Shown here: positions 35,510-44,386 of the stretch, one piece after another
Layout: the number at the start of each line of letters is the position of its first letter
Numbering within the stretch: the first letter of the stretch is position 1
Made by a program: the position numbers and the translations under genes
Notes under the pieces: model-generated
Database searches by the model: none
The model's input: the letters and a program-made list of their open reading frames with translations, nothing else
Told to the model about the DNA's origin: nothing
Source of the DNA: JANWWM01 sp046292465
GTDB lineage: Bacteria; Bacteroidota; Chlorobiia; Chlorobiales; Thermochlorobacteraceae
Assembly (NCBI GenBank): GCA_046292465.1
Contig: JBKBRB010000004.1
Location: 124,001-188,000, forward strand
Direction of reading: 5' to 3'
DNA: 64,000 nucleotides

Positions 35510-36820
35510 ATGATACCTCGATATTCTCCGCAAGAGATTGCCGCCATTTGGACGGAAGAAGCCAAAATGCAACGATGGCTCGAGATAGAACTTGCCGCCG
35601 TCGAAGCGCGCGTCAAATTAGGCGAAGTGCCCGAGAAAGATTACGCCGTGATTAAGAAGAAAGCCCGCTTCGAAGTCGAGCGCGCTCTTGAAATTGAAAA
35701 AACCACTAAGCACGATGTGATTGCCTTTCTGACCAATGTTGCCGAACACGTCGGCGCGGAATCGCGACACATTCATCAAGGCATGACCTCGAGCGATGTG
35801 TTGGATACAGCCCTTTCGATGCAGATGCGCGACGCAGGCAACATCATTCTTGCCGACATTGAGCGACTTTTGAAGATTCTTGCTCAACGCGCCAAAGAAT
35901 TCAAATACACGTTGCAAATCGGACGAACACACGGCGTTCATGCCGAACCGATTACTTTCGGCTTGAAACTTGCGTTGTGGTATGAAGAAATGAAGCGCAA
36001 CCGTGAGCGGCTGAAGCGCGCGATTGACGTGATTAGCGTCGGCAAAATTAGCGGCGCAGTCGGCACATTTGAACACCTTTCGCCGAAGGTTGAAGAATAT
36101 GTCTGCAAAAAATTAGGCTTGAAGCCTGTGCCTGTTTCCACGCAAATCATTCAGCGCGATAGGCATGCAGAATACCTTTGCACGCTCGCCGTGATTGCCT
36201 CCTCGATAGAAAAATTTTCGGTCGAGTGTCGCCACTTGCAACGCACCGAAGTTTTAGAAGCGGAAGAATTTTTCAGCGAAGGACAAAAAGGCAGTTCTGC
36301 CATGCCGCACAAGCGCAACCCGATTACGTTTGAACGCTTGTCAGGACTTGCCCGCGTGATTCGCGCCAATGCGTTGGCAGGATTGGAAAATGTCGCCTTG
36401 TGGCACGAGCGCGACATTTCGCACAGTTCCGTCGAGCGTATCGTGATGCCTGATTCCACCATCGCACTTTGCTATATCGTGCGTCAATTTTCTGACGCGA
36501 TAGAAAAACTGCTCGTTTATCCTGAACAGATGCTCAAAAATTTTGACCGTTCTTATGGATTGACTTCATCTCAAAGTGTGATGCTTGCACTCACCACGAA
36601 AGGCTTGACGCGCGAAGAGGCTTACAAATTGGTTCAGCGCAATGCGATGCGAAGTTGGCGCGAAAAAATCCATCTCAAACAACTTGTGCTGAACGACGCC
36701 GATATTCGCCAGCACCTTTCTGAAAAAGAAATTGAGCAGATTTTTTCCGCCGAAGCCTTGATGAAGAAATTGAAAAAGAATGTGGACTACATTTTCCGCC
36801 GTGTTGGATTAGGGAAGTGA
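35510..36820 (+). CDS. purB: Adenylosuccinate lyase
   Basis: Catalyses two fumarate-releasing steps of purine and AMP synthesis. The 436 residues show the family start (MIPRYSPQEIAAIWTEEAK), HIHQGMTSSDVLDTA, QIGRTHGVHAEPITFG and the fumarase-superfamily signature GSSAMPHKRNPI. Length matches the bacterial enzyme. It is followed by a palindromic intergenic element and then the convergent protease gene. Confidence 0.96.
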   Translation: MIPRYSPQEIAAIWTEEAKMQRWLEIELAAVEARVKLGEVPEKDYAVIKKKARFEVERALEIEKTTKHDVIAFLTNVAEHVGAESRHIHQGMTSSDVLDTALSMQMRDAGNIILADIERLLKILAQRAKEFKYTLQIGRTHGVHAEPITFGLKLALWYEEMKRNRERLKRAIDVISVGKISGAVGTFEHLSPKVEEYVCKKLGLKPVPVSTQIIQRDRHAEYLCTLAVIASSIEKFSVECRHLQRTEVLEAEEFFSEGQKGSSAMPHKRNPITFERLSGLARVIRANALAGLENVALWHERDISHSSVERIVMPDSTIALCYIVRQFSDAIEKLLVYPEQMLKNFDRSYGLTSSQSVMLALTTKGLTREEAYKLVQRNAMRSWREKIHLKQLVLNDADIRQHLSEKEIEQIFSAEALMKKLKKNVDYIFRRVGLGK

Positions 36821-36894
36821 GGTTAAAGGTTAAGAGTTGATAGCGAATAATGAAGGGCACACCTGTGCATTTCACTCTTCACAATTTCATTACG

Positions 36895-36950
36895 ATGGAT
36901 TCTTCACTCCGTTCGGAATGACGTCATTCTAAGCGAAGTGAAGAATCCAT
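36895..36950. repeat. 56-bp nested palindrome between convergent genes
   Basis: Outer arms of 17 bases (36895-36911 and 36934-36950, one mismatch) enclose a perfect inner palindrome GAATGACGTCATTC (36916-36929) on the same axis. The arms contain GGATTCTTCACT and AGTGAAGAATCC, the wording of widespread REP-like intergenic repeats. It may end transcription of purB and the protease gene from both sides. Confidence 0.8.
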
Positions 36951-36962
36951 ACCAACCTTTCT

Positions 36963-39900
36963 CTACTTCACTAGCAGCATTTTCATCATTTTTGTGTAGT
37001 TGCCTTGTGGCGAAGTGGCTTGTAAGCGATAGAAATAAACACCACTTGAAAGGTTACTTGCGTTGAAGTTTACCTCGTAGTGTCCAACAGATTGCTCTCC
37101 GTCGACGAGCACTGCAACACGACGACCGACCATGTCAAACACTTCCAACTTCACCATGCTATTCGCTGAGAGTTGATAGCGAATCATTGTGCTTGGATTG
37201 AAGGGGTTTGGATAGTTTTGTTCCAAGCGATATTCGCGCGGGCGTTCGAGCGATGCAATCGGCTGTGCGCTGAGCGATGCTGTATCGACGCTGACGCTAT
37301 CCAAAATCAAGATACCTTGTGCTTGTTCGTTGTAGTGGAATCCGATATGGATATTTTGGTTTTGGAATTGGCTCAAACTGACTTGATAGCGCTGTCCTGC
37401 TGCGTCGGTTGTAGGTAGAATCGTTGCGATAGGAGCGCCGTAGTTGAGCGGTCCTGCGCCTGTGGTCGAGATGCGCACGCGTAAGGTATCTTGTCGGTAT
37501 TGCCCGCCCAGCGTTGCGCGCTTTGCCCAGAAGGTTAGTTGAGAGTTATTAAAGACTTGCGTTCGTGGTGCAATCAGCCATGCGTCGTTGCGAAGCGCAG
37601 GGTTGAGTTCAGCGCGCACCAAGGCAACGGCGTTTCCGAAAATTCGATAAACCGTTGAGGTTGAGCGCGTCCAACTTTGCTGACCTTGCGGCGCGAACGA
37701 AAGCCATCCCGGTGGTGGAAATGTTGTTTCCTCAAATCCTGAAGACCATGTCGCCAAAGGCGTCGCAAGCGGAATGACATTGACCGTTACGCTCAATGTG
37801 TCGTTGGTTGTAACTGTATCGCCTGTTACGGCAATGCGTCCTGTTAGCACGCGCAAGCCCGGTTGCGGCGATTGCCAATTAAACTGAACCGTGTCTTCTT
37901 GATTAGGAGACAGTAGGCGATTGATGGTGCGCGTTTCTTGGACGTTTCCATCAATAAGCCACGACGCATTGTAGGAAAGAAAATCCACTGTGCCAGCATT
38001 TCTTACTCTTACCGTTACACGATTAGCATCGGCTTCGCGCGGTTGGCTAAGCGTGGTTACGCTCATGACGCGCCCATCAACGAATGAAAGAATCACGTTA
38101 AAGTTTGTCGTTGTGGTATCGTTTGTGGCGACGGTGTCGGTTGCGAGCGTTGTCCATGCTTTAACGGTTTGCGTTCCTGCGGGTGGATTTGCCCATGCGA
38201 AGCGCACCGTGTCGGTTTGCAAGCGATTGAGTGGGCGGTTAATGGTGCGCGTTTCTTGAAGCACGCCGTTGAGCGACCACGAGACATCGTAGCTTGGCAC
38301 GGTCAGCGTTCCGAAGTTGCGCGTTGTAACCGTCAGCACATTCGGGAAGCCTGATGCAAGCGAAAACTGCGGCACAATTTGCGTTGTCCCCACATCTTGA
38401 TAGGCGGGCAACACATTTCTCGTGATGGTTGCCGTGTCGTTGGTTTGAACAGTGTCGGTTGGAAGAATCGTCCAAGCGCGCAGTTGGGTTGAGCCGCCTG
38501 CGGTTGGTGTCCAAACAATTTGCACCGTGTCAGTGGCATTCGTTGTTTGCAACGGACGATTGACTTGAATGGGCGTTTGCGGCACATTATTGACCGACCA
38601 GCCGACTTGATAACTCGGCACTGGCAGCGTTCCGAAACTGCGTGTGTTGACGGTCAAGGTTGTTGGCAGTGTGGCGATAATTGTGCCGACTTGTCCGATG
38701 CTTGTTACACCAATGTCTTGAAAATCGAGCAACACATTGACCGACGCGCTTGCCGTGTCGTTAATTGGAATCGTGTCGCCTGCAATGCTTGTCCATGCAC
38801 GCAGTTGGCGCAAGCCTGTTGTGGGATTTTGCCAAGCGAATTGTACCGTATCCGTCGCAACACTGGCTAATGGGCGCGTAATCGTTCGTGTGGCTTGTTG
38901 CACGCCGTCGAGCGACCAAGTTACATCGTAACTATTAGCGGTGTTCAATCCTTCATTGCGCACGGTTACGACGACAGTATTCGGCACGTTGTTAACTGGC
39001 GGCGTGATGCGCGGCGCAACCGAAATCGCACTCATGTCGACATCGGTGAGCGGACGCAAGATTCTGAAATTCGCGTTTGAAATATCAAAGAAGATATTAT
39101 CCGCCGCTTCCACTTTAACACGGGCGGTATTGGTAATCACGAATGGCACTGTAATCGTATCGACGCCTGTGTTCGGGCGATTTTGAGCGAGCACAATCGG
39201 AAACGTTACGCCGCCATCGGTTGAGAGCAAAATGTTGACGCTTTGGCAGTTGACGGGTGCGACGTTGGTATTTGCCACGTTCCAAGTCACCGGTCGGCGT
39301 TCCGATGCGCGCCACTCGACTGTTCCTGTGTTTGGATTCGTTACGACAAACGGTCCTGCTGTGGCGACGGTATTCACGTTGTAGAGATTCGTCGTGAAAT
39401 TGACCCCACCTCTGCGGTCGCGCACCGTTAGGCGAAAGTTCAGCGAGCGCGAAACGGTTGGGAAAGTTTCGCCGACATTCGTCGTGTTCGTGAGCAAATT
39501 TTGCAGACGCGGAAAAGTGCGCGAGGGGCTTAGCGTCGGAAGCAAAGAGCGAAATACAGGTCCTTGTGTGGCTGTGGGACTGGGCGGACCTGGTGGTCCT
39601 AAGTCGTATTGTTCCCAGCAATAAGTGAGCGTGTCGCCGTCGGCGTCGCTTCCTGAACCTGTAATCGTGAAGGGCGTTTGAATCGGAATTGAAAATCCGT
39701 TTGCGCCGAAGGAAACGGTCGGTTGTGTGTTGCCAGTGTTGGTTACTACGGGACAGCCGCCGCCAAACCCTGCAATGTAATTACGCATTTCAATGATGCT
39801 ATGGACGTGGAAGTAGTCATCGCTGTTGTTTTGCAAGTCGGGCGGACAAATGCCTGCATATCCCATAATCGTTGACGCACTGCCCGGCTCATATGCGGCA

Positions 39901-41003
39901 GACGCGACGCGGTTACAGTTTTGGTTTTGAGTATGATTTGCGCCGAATTGATGTCCCATTTCATGCGCTACATAGTCAATGTCGAATGGGTCGCCGACGG
40001 GTTGCGGTCTGCCAGTTGCGCCACGCGCTTTGTTGCCTGCACGGCAAACAACGCCCAATCCTGCAATGCCCCCATCGCCTGTGCTAACGACGTGTCCAAT
40101 GTCGTAATTCGCACTGCCAATTCTTCCGTCAATGAACGTTTGGTTTTGATTAAGCATCGTGCTACTGGGGTTTTCACTTGTGAAGGGATAGGGCGAGGTT
40201 GCATTGGTCAAAATGAGCGTATCGTTGTTCGGAATTAAAACCATTCTCACAGCAAGGTCGCGTTCATACACGCCAGTAACACGATTGACTGTTACCGCAA
40301 TCGCCGCAGAGGCTTGCGCCACACCACCGTGAAAGTTTGTGTAGGTGCGCGTCGCCGTCATTGCCAAGCGATAAGTGCGCAGTTGCGGACCTGTTTGCGG
40401 CATTGAGTTGCTTGCAATCATGTCTTCAATTTGCTTTTTGACGGCGGCGTCCATTTCCTCGACGGTGCGGCACTCCCAATAGTTATTTGCTTTGTTGCGT
40501 TGGGCTTCGACGAAATCGTCTTTGTAGTAACTGATGTAATGCATAAGGTCACCTTTTTGATACGGGTCGATATAAACTGCACTGTGGTATGCGGAAAGAA
40601 TCATCGCATGAAAGCCAAGCGGTGTAATGTCCATGCGCAGTGTTGCCGTGCCGTCGTCAAGTCCGTAACCACGATAGGTTTTGATGTCGGGATATTTCGC
40701 GGCAAGCACAGGGTGCATCACAGGGGATTCTTCAACTTGGAACCGTGCGAATGTGCCATTCGGCATGGGCAGTTCAACAATGAAATTGCCTTGACGCGCT
40801 TGTGCCGTAAATTCCATTGGCGCTTCCGCCAGTTTGGATTTCATGGATTCAAAGTTGAGCGCGAGCGTGCGATACTTTGCGGGAATGATGTAGCGTTCAG
40901 AAGTCGTTTGGGGTTCAGCCGTGTTTGACCAATACGAGCGCGTTTGTGCATTTGAACTGGCAGCAATAAAAAGCAAAACGACAATCAAGAGATGTTTGTG
41001 CAT
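36963..41003 (-). CDS. Secreted reprolysin-type metalloprotease with CARDB repeats and T9SS sorting domain
   Basis: A 1346-residue exoprotein. A signal peptide (1-19, cleavage after SSNA) leads into a propeptide-like region and a zinc metalloprotease domain with H347-E-x-x-H351-x-x-G-x-x-H357 (VAHEMGHQFGANH) and the Met-turn STIMGYAG. Four tandem CARDB-like beta repeats of about 100 residues span about 655-1110, each with a NTVVVTVRN/SYDVTWSLDG-type core. A jellyroll-like domain (about 1125-1255, GFEETTFPPPGW) precedes the C-terminal sorting domain (LEQNYPNPFNPSTMIRY to GVYFYRLQA). That tail directs export and cell-surface attachment by the type IX system. Its mRNA start lies near an untested -35 TTGACT with TACATT. 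Confidence 0.9.
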   Translation of the reverse strand: MHKHLLIVVLLFIAASSNAQTRSYWSNTAEPQTTSERYIIPAKYRTLALNFESMKSKLAEAPMEFTAQARQGNFIVELPMPNGTFARFQVEESPVMHPVLAAKYPDIKTYRGYGLDDGTATLRMDITPLGFHAMILSAYHSAVYIDPYQKGDLMHYISYYKDDFVEAQRNKANNYWECRTVEEMDAAVKKQIEDMIASNSMPQTGPQLRTYRLAMTATRTYTNFHGGVAQASAAIAVTVNRVTGVYERDLAVRMVLIPNNDTLILTNATSPYPFTSENPSSTMLNQNQTFIDGRIGSANYDIGHVVSTGDGGIAGLGVVCRAGNKARGATGRPQPVGDPFDIDYVAHEMGHQFGANHTQNQNCNRVASAAYEPGSASTIMGYAGICPPDLQNNSDDYFHVHSIIEMRNYIAGFGGGCPVVTNTGNTQPTVSFGANGFSIPIQTPFTITGSGSDADGDTLTYCWEQYDLGPPGPPSPTATQGPVFRSLLPTLSPSRTFPRLQNLLTNTTNVGETFPTVSRSLNFRLTVRDRRGGVNFTTNLYNVNTVATAGPFVVTNPNTGTVEWRASERRPVTWNVANTNVAPVNCQSVNILLSTDGGVTFPIVLAQNRPNTGVDTITVPFVITNTARVKVEAADNIFFDISNANFRILRPLTDVDMSAISVAPRITPPVNNVPNTVVVTVRNEGLNTANSYDVTWSLDGVQQATRTITRPLASVATDTVQFAWQNPTTGLRQLRAWTSIAGDTIPINDTASASVNVLLDFQDIGVTSIGQVGTIIATLPTTLTVNTRSFGTLPVPSYQVGWSVNNVPQTPIQVNRPLQTTNATDTVQIVWTPTAGGSTQLRAWTILPTDTVQTNDTATITRNVLPAYQDVGTTQIVPQFSLASGFPNVLTVTTRNFGTLTVPSYDVSWSLNGVLQETRTINRPLNRLQTDTVRFAWANPPAGTQTVKAWTTLATDTVATNDTTTTNFNVILSFVDGRVMSVTTLSQPREADANRVTVRVRNAGTVDFLSYNASWLIDGNVQETRTINRLLSPNQEDTVQFNWQSPQPGLRVLTGRIAVTGDTVTTNDTLSVTVNVIPLATPLATWSSGFEETTFPPPGWLSFAPQGQQSWTRSTSTVYRIFGNAVALVRAELNPALRNDAWLIAPRTQVFNNSQLTFWAKRATLGGQYRQDTLRVRISTTGAGPLNYGAPIATILPTTDAAGQRYQVSLSQFQNQNIHIGFHYNEQAQGILILDSVSVDTASLSAQPIASLERPREYRLEQNYPNPFNPSTMIRYQLSANSMVKLEVFDMVGRRVAVLVDGEQSVGHYEVNFNASNLSSGVYFYRLQATSPQGNYTKMMKMLLVK

Positions 41004-41084
41004 GTTCCTTTGTTGGTTTGTTGGTGAAAGCGTGTGAATGTAAGCAAAAAACTATATTCAGTCAATCTAAACAGGTTTCAAACG

Positions 41085-42167
41085 ATGGCAACCGAATTAG
41101 CCCTCTCTATCAAACTGCATCACCTCCGACAAAAACTTGCCGCGCTCAATCTCGATGCGATGCTTTTAACCTTCCTGCCCGATGTGAGATGGCTGACGAA
41201 GTTCAGCGGCTCAAACGGCACCGTGTTGCTCACACGCGAGCACATTTGGCTCTTCACCGACTTTCGCTATCAAGAACAGGTCAAAACCGAAGTTGAGAAC
41301 GCCGAGCCTATCATCACTGCCGATGGCTACCTTGCTGAAATGAAGTCAGGCAAATTTGATTTTGGAACGCGCGTCGGATTTCAAGCCGATAAACTTGCGT
41401 TTGCGACCGTTGAGAAAATGAAGTCGGAATTGCCGTCGGTTGAGTTCGTTCCCGTGAGCATGTTTTGCGAAGCGTTTGTCGCTGTCAAGGAGCAAGACGA
41501 GCTTGAACTGATGCGCAAAGCCGTCGCAATTACAGATAAAGTCTTCGAGAAAATTTTAGAGATCATTTCGCCGAAGGTTACCGAGCGTGAGATTGCCGCT
41601 GAAATTTCGTATTGGAACAAGCGATTCGGTGCCGAGAAAGACTCCTTCGATCCGATTGTAGCGTCGGGCGCACGTGGCGCATTTCCGCATGCACGCGCAA
41701 CCGATAACTTCATTCAAAACAATGCGCTGTTGGTGATTGATATGGGCTGTATGGTTGGTGGCTACTGCTCCGACCAAACGCGCACGGTTGCGGTTGGCAA
41801 AATCGATGACGAGGCGCGCAAGGTCTACAATCTTGTTCTTGAGGCACATTTGCTTGGGATTCGTTCAGCCAAAGCGGGCATGACGGGGCGCGAGTTAGAT
41901 GCAATTGTTCGAGATTTTCTTACGGCGCATGGCTACGGCGAAGCCTTTGGACATTCGCTCGGACATGCGGTTGGCTTGCAAGTTCACGAGTTGCCCACGA
42001 TTGGCAGAAAAAGCGAGATGCAGATTCCTGCGGGTGCGGTGATTACGATTGAGCCGGGCGTGTATCTTCCGGGAAAGTTCGGTGTGCGCATTGAGGATAT
42101 GGTGTTGATTACCGAGAGCAGTGCTGAGCCGTTGCCGAAGGCGCGCAAAACGTTGATTGAACTGTAG
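41085..42167 (+). CDS. Xaa-Pro aminopeptidase, M24 family
   Basis: Removes N-terminal residues before proline. The 360 residues form a creatinase-like N-terminal domain and a pita-bread catalytic domain. The dinuclear metal ligands are visible in family order: Asp in LLVIDMGCMV, Asp in YCSDQTRT, His in FGHSLGHAVGLQVHE, Glu in TIEPGVYLPG and Glu in VRIEDMVL. I chose the ATG at 41085; upstream codons to 41034 lack family similarity. It diverges from the protease gene across an 81-base gap. Confidence 0.92.
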   Translation: MATELALSIKLHHLRQKLAALNLDAMLLTFLPDVRWLTKFSGSNGTVLLTREHIWLFTDFRYQEQVKTEVENAEPIITADGYLAEMKSGKFDFGTRVGFQADKLAFATVEKMKSELPSVEFVPVSMFCEAFVAVKEQDELELMRKAVAITDKVFEKILEIISPKVTEREIAAEISYWNKRFGAEKDSFDPIVASGARGAFPHARATDNFIQNNALLVIDMGCMVGGYCSDQTRTVAVGKIDDEARKVYNLVLEAHLLGIRSAKAGMTGRELDAIVRDFLTAHGYGEAFGHSLGHAVGLQVHELPTIGRKSEMQIPAGAVITIEPGVYLPGKFGVRIEDMVLITESSAEPLPKARKTLIEL

Positions 42168-42171
42168 CCTA

Positions 42172-42945
42172 TCAGGTTTTTGCTGACTTCAATTTGTATT
42201 TGATTAGCAAGAGAATAAATTCTGTGTTGCCAATAATATATCGTCGCCACATTCGTCGTGGCTCTTGAAGAAATCGAAACAGCCATTCCAAGCCGAGTTT
42301 TTGCATCCAAAGTGGTGCACGCTTTACCAGTCCTGCGACTACATCAAAACTACCTCCGACCCCCATTACAAAAGGGACATTCATGACATCTAAATAGGTA
42401 TTCAGAAAAATCTCTTTTTTCGGCGAACTAATTGCCACAAACAGAATCTGTGCGTTACTTGCTCGAATTTCCTCTACAATTTTTAGCTCTTCTTCTGGTT
42501 TGTAGTAGCCATTTCTTGCTCCTGCAATACGCAAAAACGGAAATTCTTTTCGATAGTGTGCCACGACTTTATCTAAAACTTCCTGCTTAGCTCCAAAAAA
42601 GAAAACGCCCCAATTCTTTTCGTTTGCTCGTTTGATTAGTTCTTGCATCAAATCAATTCCTGCAACACGCTCTTTCAATGGCTTCCCCAAAAGTTTTGAT
42701 GCCCAAACCACTGCTTGACCATCGGCATTCACAATTTCACAAGACTCAATAATTCGCTTTATTTTTGCGTTTTTATTTATCTCGACGATTTTCGCGGCAT
42801 TTACAACAACATGCTGAATCGGTTTGCCTTCCAAGATTCTTTCTTCAATTTGTAGCAGTGTTTCTTCCATAGAGAGATTGTCAATCGGTGCCCCCATTAC
42901 CTCGACACGCACTGCGTTCTTTGGTGGAAGTTCAATTGCTAACAT
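42172..42945 (-). CDS. WecG/TagA/CpsF-family glycosyltransferase
   Basis: A GT26 enzyme of 257 residues that adds a sugar to an undecaprenyl-linked intermediate. Family motifs include MGAPIDNLSMEETL, HVVVNAAKIVEINKN, IVNADGQAVVWASK, VFFFGAKQEVLDK and VGGSFDVVAGLVKRAP. The ATG at 42945 lies 19 bases after the upstream gene's stop. A TTG at 42984 would overlap that gene and is less likely. It is the last gene of a three-gene surface-polysaccharide cluster with the sugar-phosphate transferase and the toroid protein. Confidence 0.9.
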   Translation of the reverse strand: MLAIELPPKNAVRVEVMGAPIDNLSMEETLLQIEERILEGKPIQHVVVNAAKIVEINKNAKIKRIIESCEIVNADGQAVVWASKLLGKPLKERVAGIDLMQELIKRANEKNWGVFFFGAKQEVLDKVVAHYRKEFPFLRIAGARNGYYKPEEELKIVEEIRASNAQILFVAISSPKKEIFLNTYLDVMNVPFVMGVGGSFDVVAGLVKRAPLWMQKLGLEWLFRFLQEPRRMWRRYIIGNTEFILLLIKYKLKSAKT

Positions 42946-42964
42946 ATTTATTTTTAATTTATGA

Positions 42965-44386
42965 TTAGTAGGCTCCGCGTCCAAAAAGCACAGCAGGGAT
43001 TGTACGTAGAATGATGTTGATGTCTAACATTACAGACGCATTTTCAGAATAGTATAAATCCAATATGACCATTTCGTTGAATGAAAGGTTACTTCGCCCA
43101 CTTACTTGCCACAAACCTGTAATTCCTTGCTGAACTTTAAGGCGACGCTTATGCCAGTTCTCATAACGCACTAATTCGTCAGGTGTTCCTGGACGAGGAC
43201 CGACAAGTGACATTTGCCCTAACAGCACATTAACAAGTTGCGGAATTTCATCAATACTATATTTACGAATAAATCTACCTATCCGTGTTACTCGAGGGTC
43301 GTTTTTAATTTTGAAGATTGGACCTGATGCTTCGTTCATCGCTTCTAACTCTTGCTTCCGCTTTTCAGCATCAACATACATTGATCGAAACTTATAGCAC
43401 CAAAATAGTCGCCCGTCTTTTCCCACGCGACGCTGTCGATAAATAATTGGTCCAGGAGAGTCTAACTTAATTAGAATACTTATTACCAGTATCAGAGGCA
43501 AAGACAATGCCAATAATGTTAGCGAAATCGTAAAATCCATCACGCGTTTGTAGATACGATGCACTCCATCCATTGAATTTGAAATATCCATAATCACATA
43601 GCTTCCATAAAACTCAACTGGAACTTTGGTAGGAACAATTTCATAGAGACGAGAAGAGAGTTTAAGCACAGGAACAAGAAGTTTTAGACTGTCAATAATA
43701 TCATGCAAACGCTCATATGAAATATTGTTAATCGCAATAATTACTTCTTCGCATGCATATTCCTTGATAAACTTTTCTGCGCTTGCGATATTCCCCAAAA
43801 CTTTTACACCTTGGGAAATTTCCATGCCTGGCGGAACTGCATCGTCCAAAAAACCCACTACATTCAACCCATAACGATTACTATTTTGTATTTCCTCCGC
43901 CAGTCTTTTTCCATATTTCCCTGCTCCAACAATTATGACATTTCGCAGTCCAATTGCCCGCCGTGACAATGTCATAAATAAATTCCGATAAATTCCAATC
44001 CGATAAATAATCAGCGATACTGTTCCTACTGCTGCGAACATTCCAATAATTAAACGACTCTCTAAAACCTTCGATTCCTTATTAAAATATGACACGAGAA
44101 TCAAGCCGATTATTCCATATCCCATCACTTTGATGATAGATACAAACTGTTCTGTAACTGACAGCCACACATTCATTTTATAGAGATTGAAATTCTGAAA
44201 TATAGCAATCCAAACAACTGCGTAAAGAGAGAAAATAAGCAAGTAGCTCGAAAATAGGGTAGCAATATCAGCATTGTAGATACTTAAATCAGGCAGGCGC
44301 AACTGCACCGATATCATATAAGCACCCACCAATACAATATAGTCGCCAATCGCTAAGACGATTTTATGAAATGGGACTCTCAGCAT
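42965..44386 (-). CDS. Polyprenyl-phosphate sugar-1-phosphate transferase (WbaP type)
   Basis: First enzyme of surface polysaccharide assembly, loading a sugar phosphate onto the lipid carrier. The 472 residues have four to five N-terminal spans (about 8-125), a Rossmann-like domain (NVIIVGAGKYGKRLAEEI), a further span, and the C-terminal catalytic domain (KRVMDFTISL, SPGPIIYRQRRVG, KFRSMYVDAE, DEIPQLVNVLLGQMSLVGPRP). The ATG at 44386 gives the normal N-terminus MLRVPFHKIVLAIGD and overlaps the preceding gene by 23 bases, indicating one operon. Confidence 0.93.
   Translation of the reverse strand: MLRVPFHKIVLAIGDYIVLVGAYMISVQLRLPDLSIYNADIATLFSSYLLIFSLYAVVWIAIFQNFNLYKMNVWLSVTEQFVSIIKVMGYGIIGLILVSYFNKESKVLESRLIIGMFAAVGTVSLIIYRIGIYRNLFMTLSRRAIGLRNVIIVGAGKYGKRLAEEIQNSNRYGLNVVGFLDDAVPPGMEISQGVKVLGNIASAEKFIKEYACEEVIIAINNISYERLHDIIDSLKLLVPVLKLSSRLYEIVPTKVPVEFYGSYVIMDISNSMDGVHRIYKRVMDFTISLTLLALSLPLILVISILIKLDSPGPIIYRQRRVGKDGRLFWCYKFRSMYVDAEKRKQELEAMNEASGPIFKIKNDPRVTRIGRFIRKYSIDEIPQLVNVLLGQMSLVGPRPGTPDELVRYENWHKRRLKVQQGITGLWQVSGRSNLSFNEMVILDLYYSENASVMLDINIILRTIPAVLFGRGAY

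Noticed and set aside
36675..36875. A 66-codon minus-strand frame with FIIRYQL resembling a type IX sorting-domain fragment
   Set aside because: Only about 15 bases match the true sorting domain at 37150-37190 and most of the frame is antisense to purB; chance or a repeat fragment is enough to explain it.
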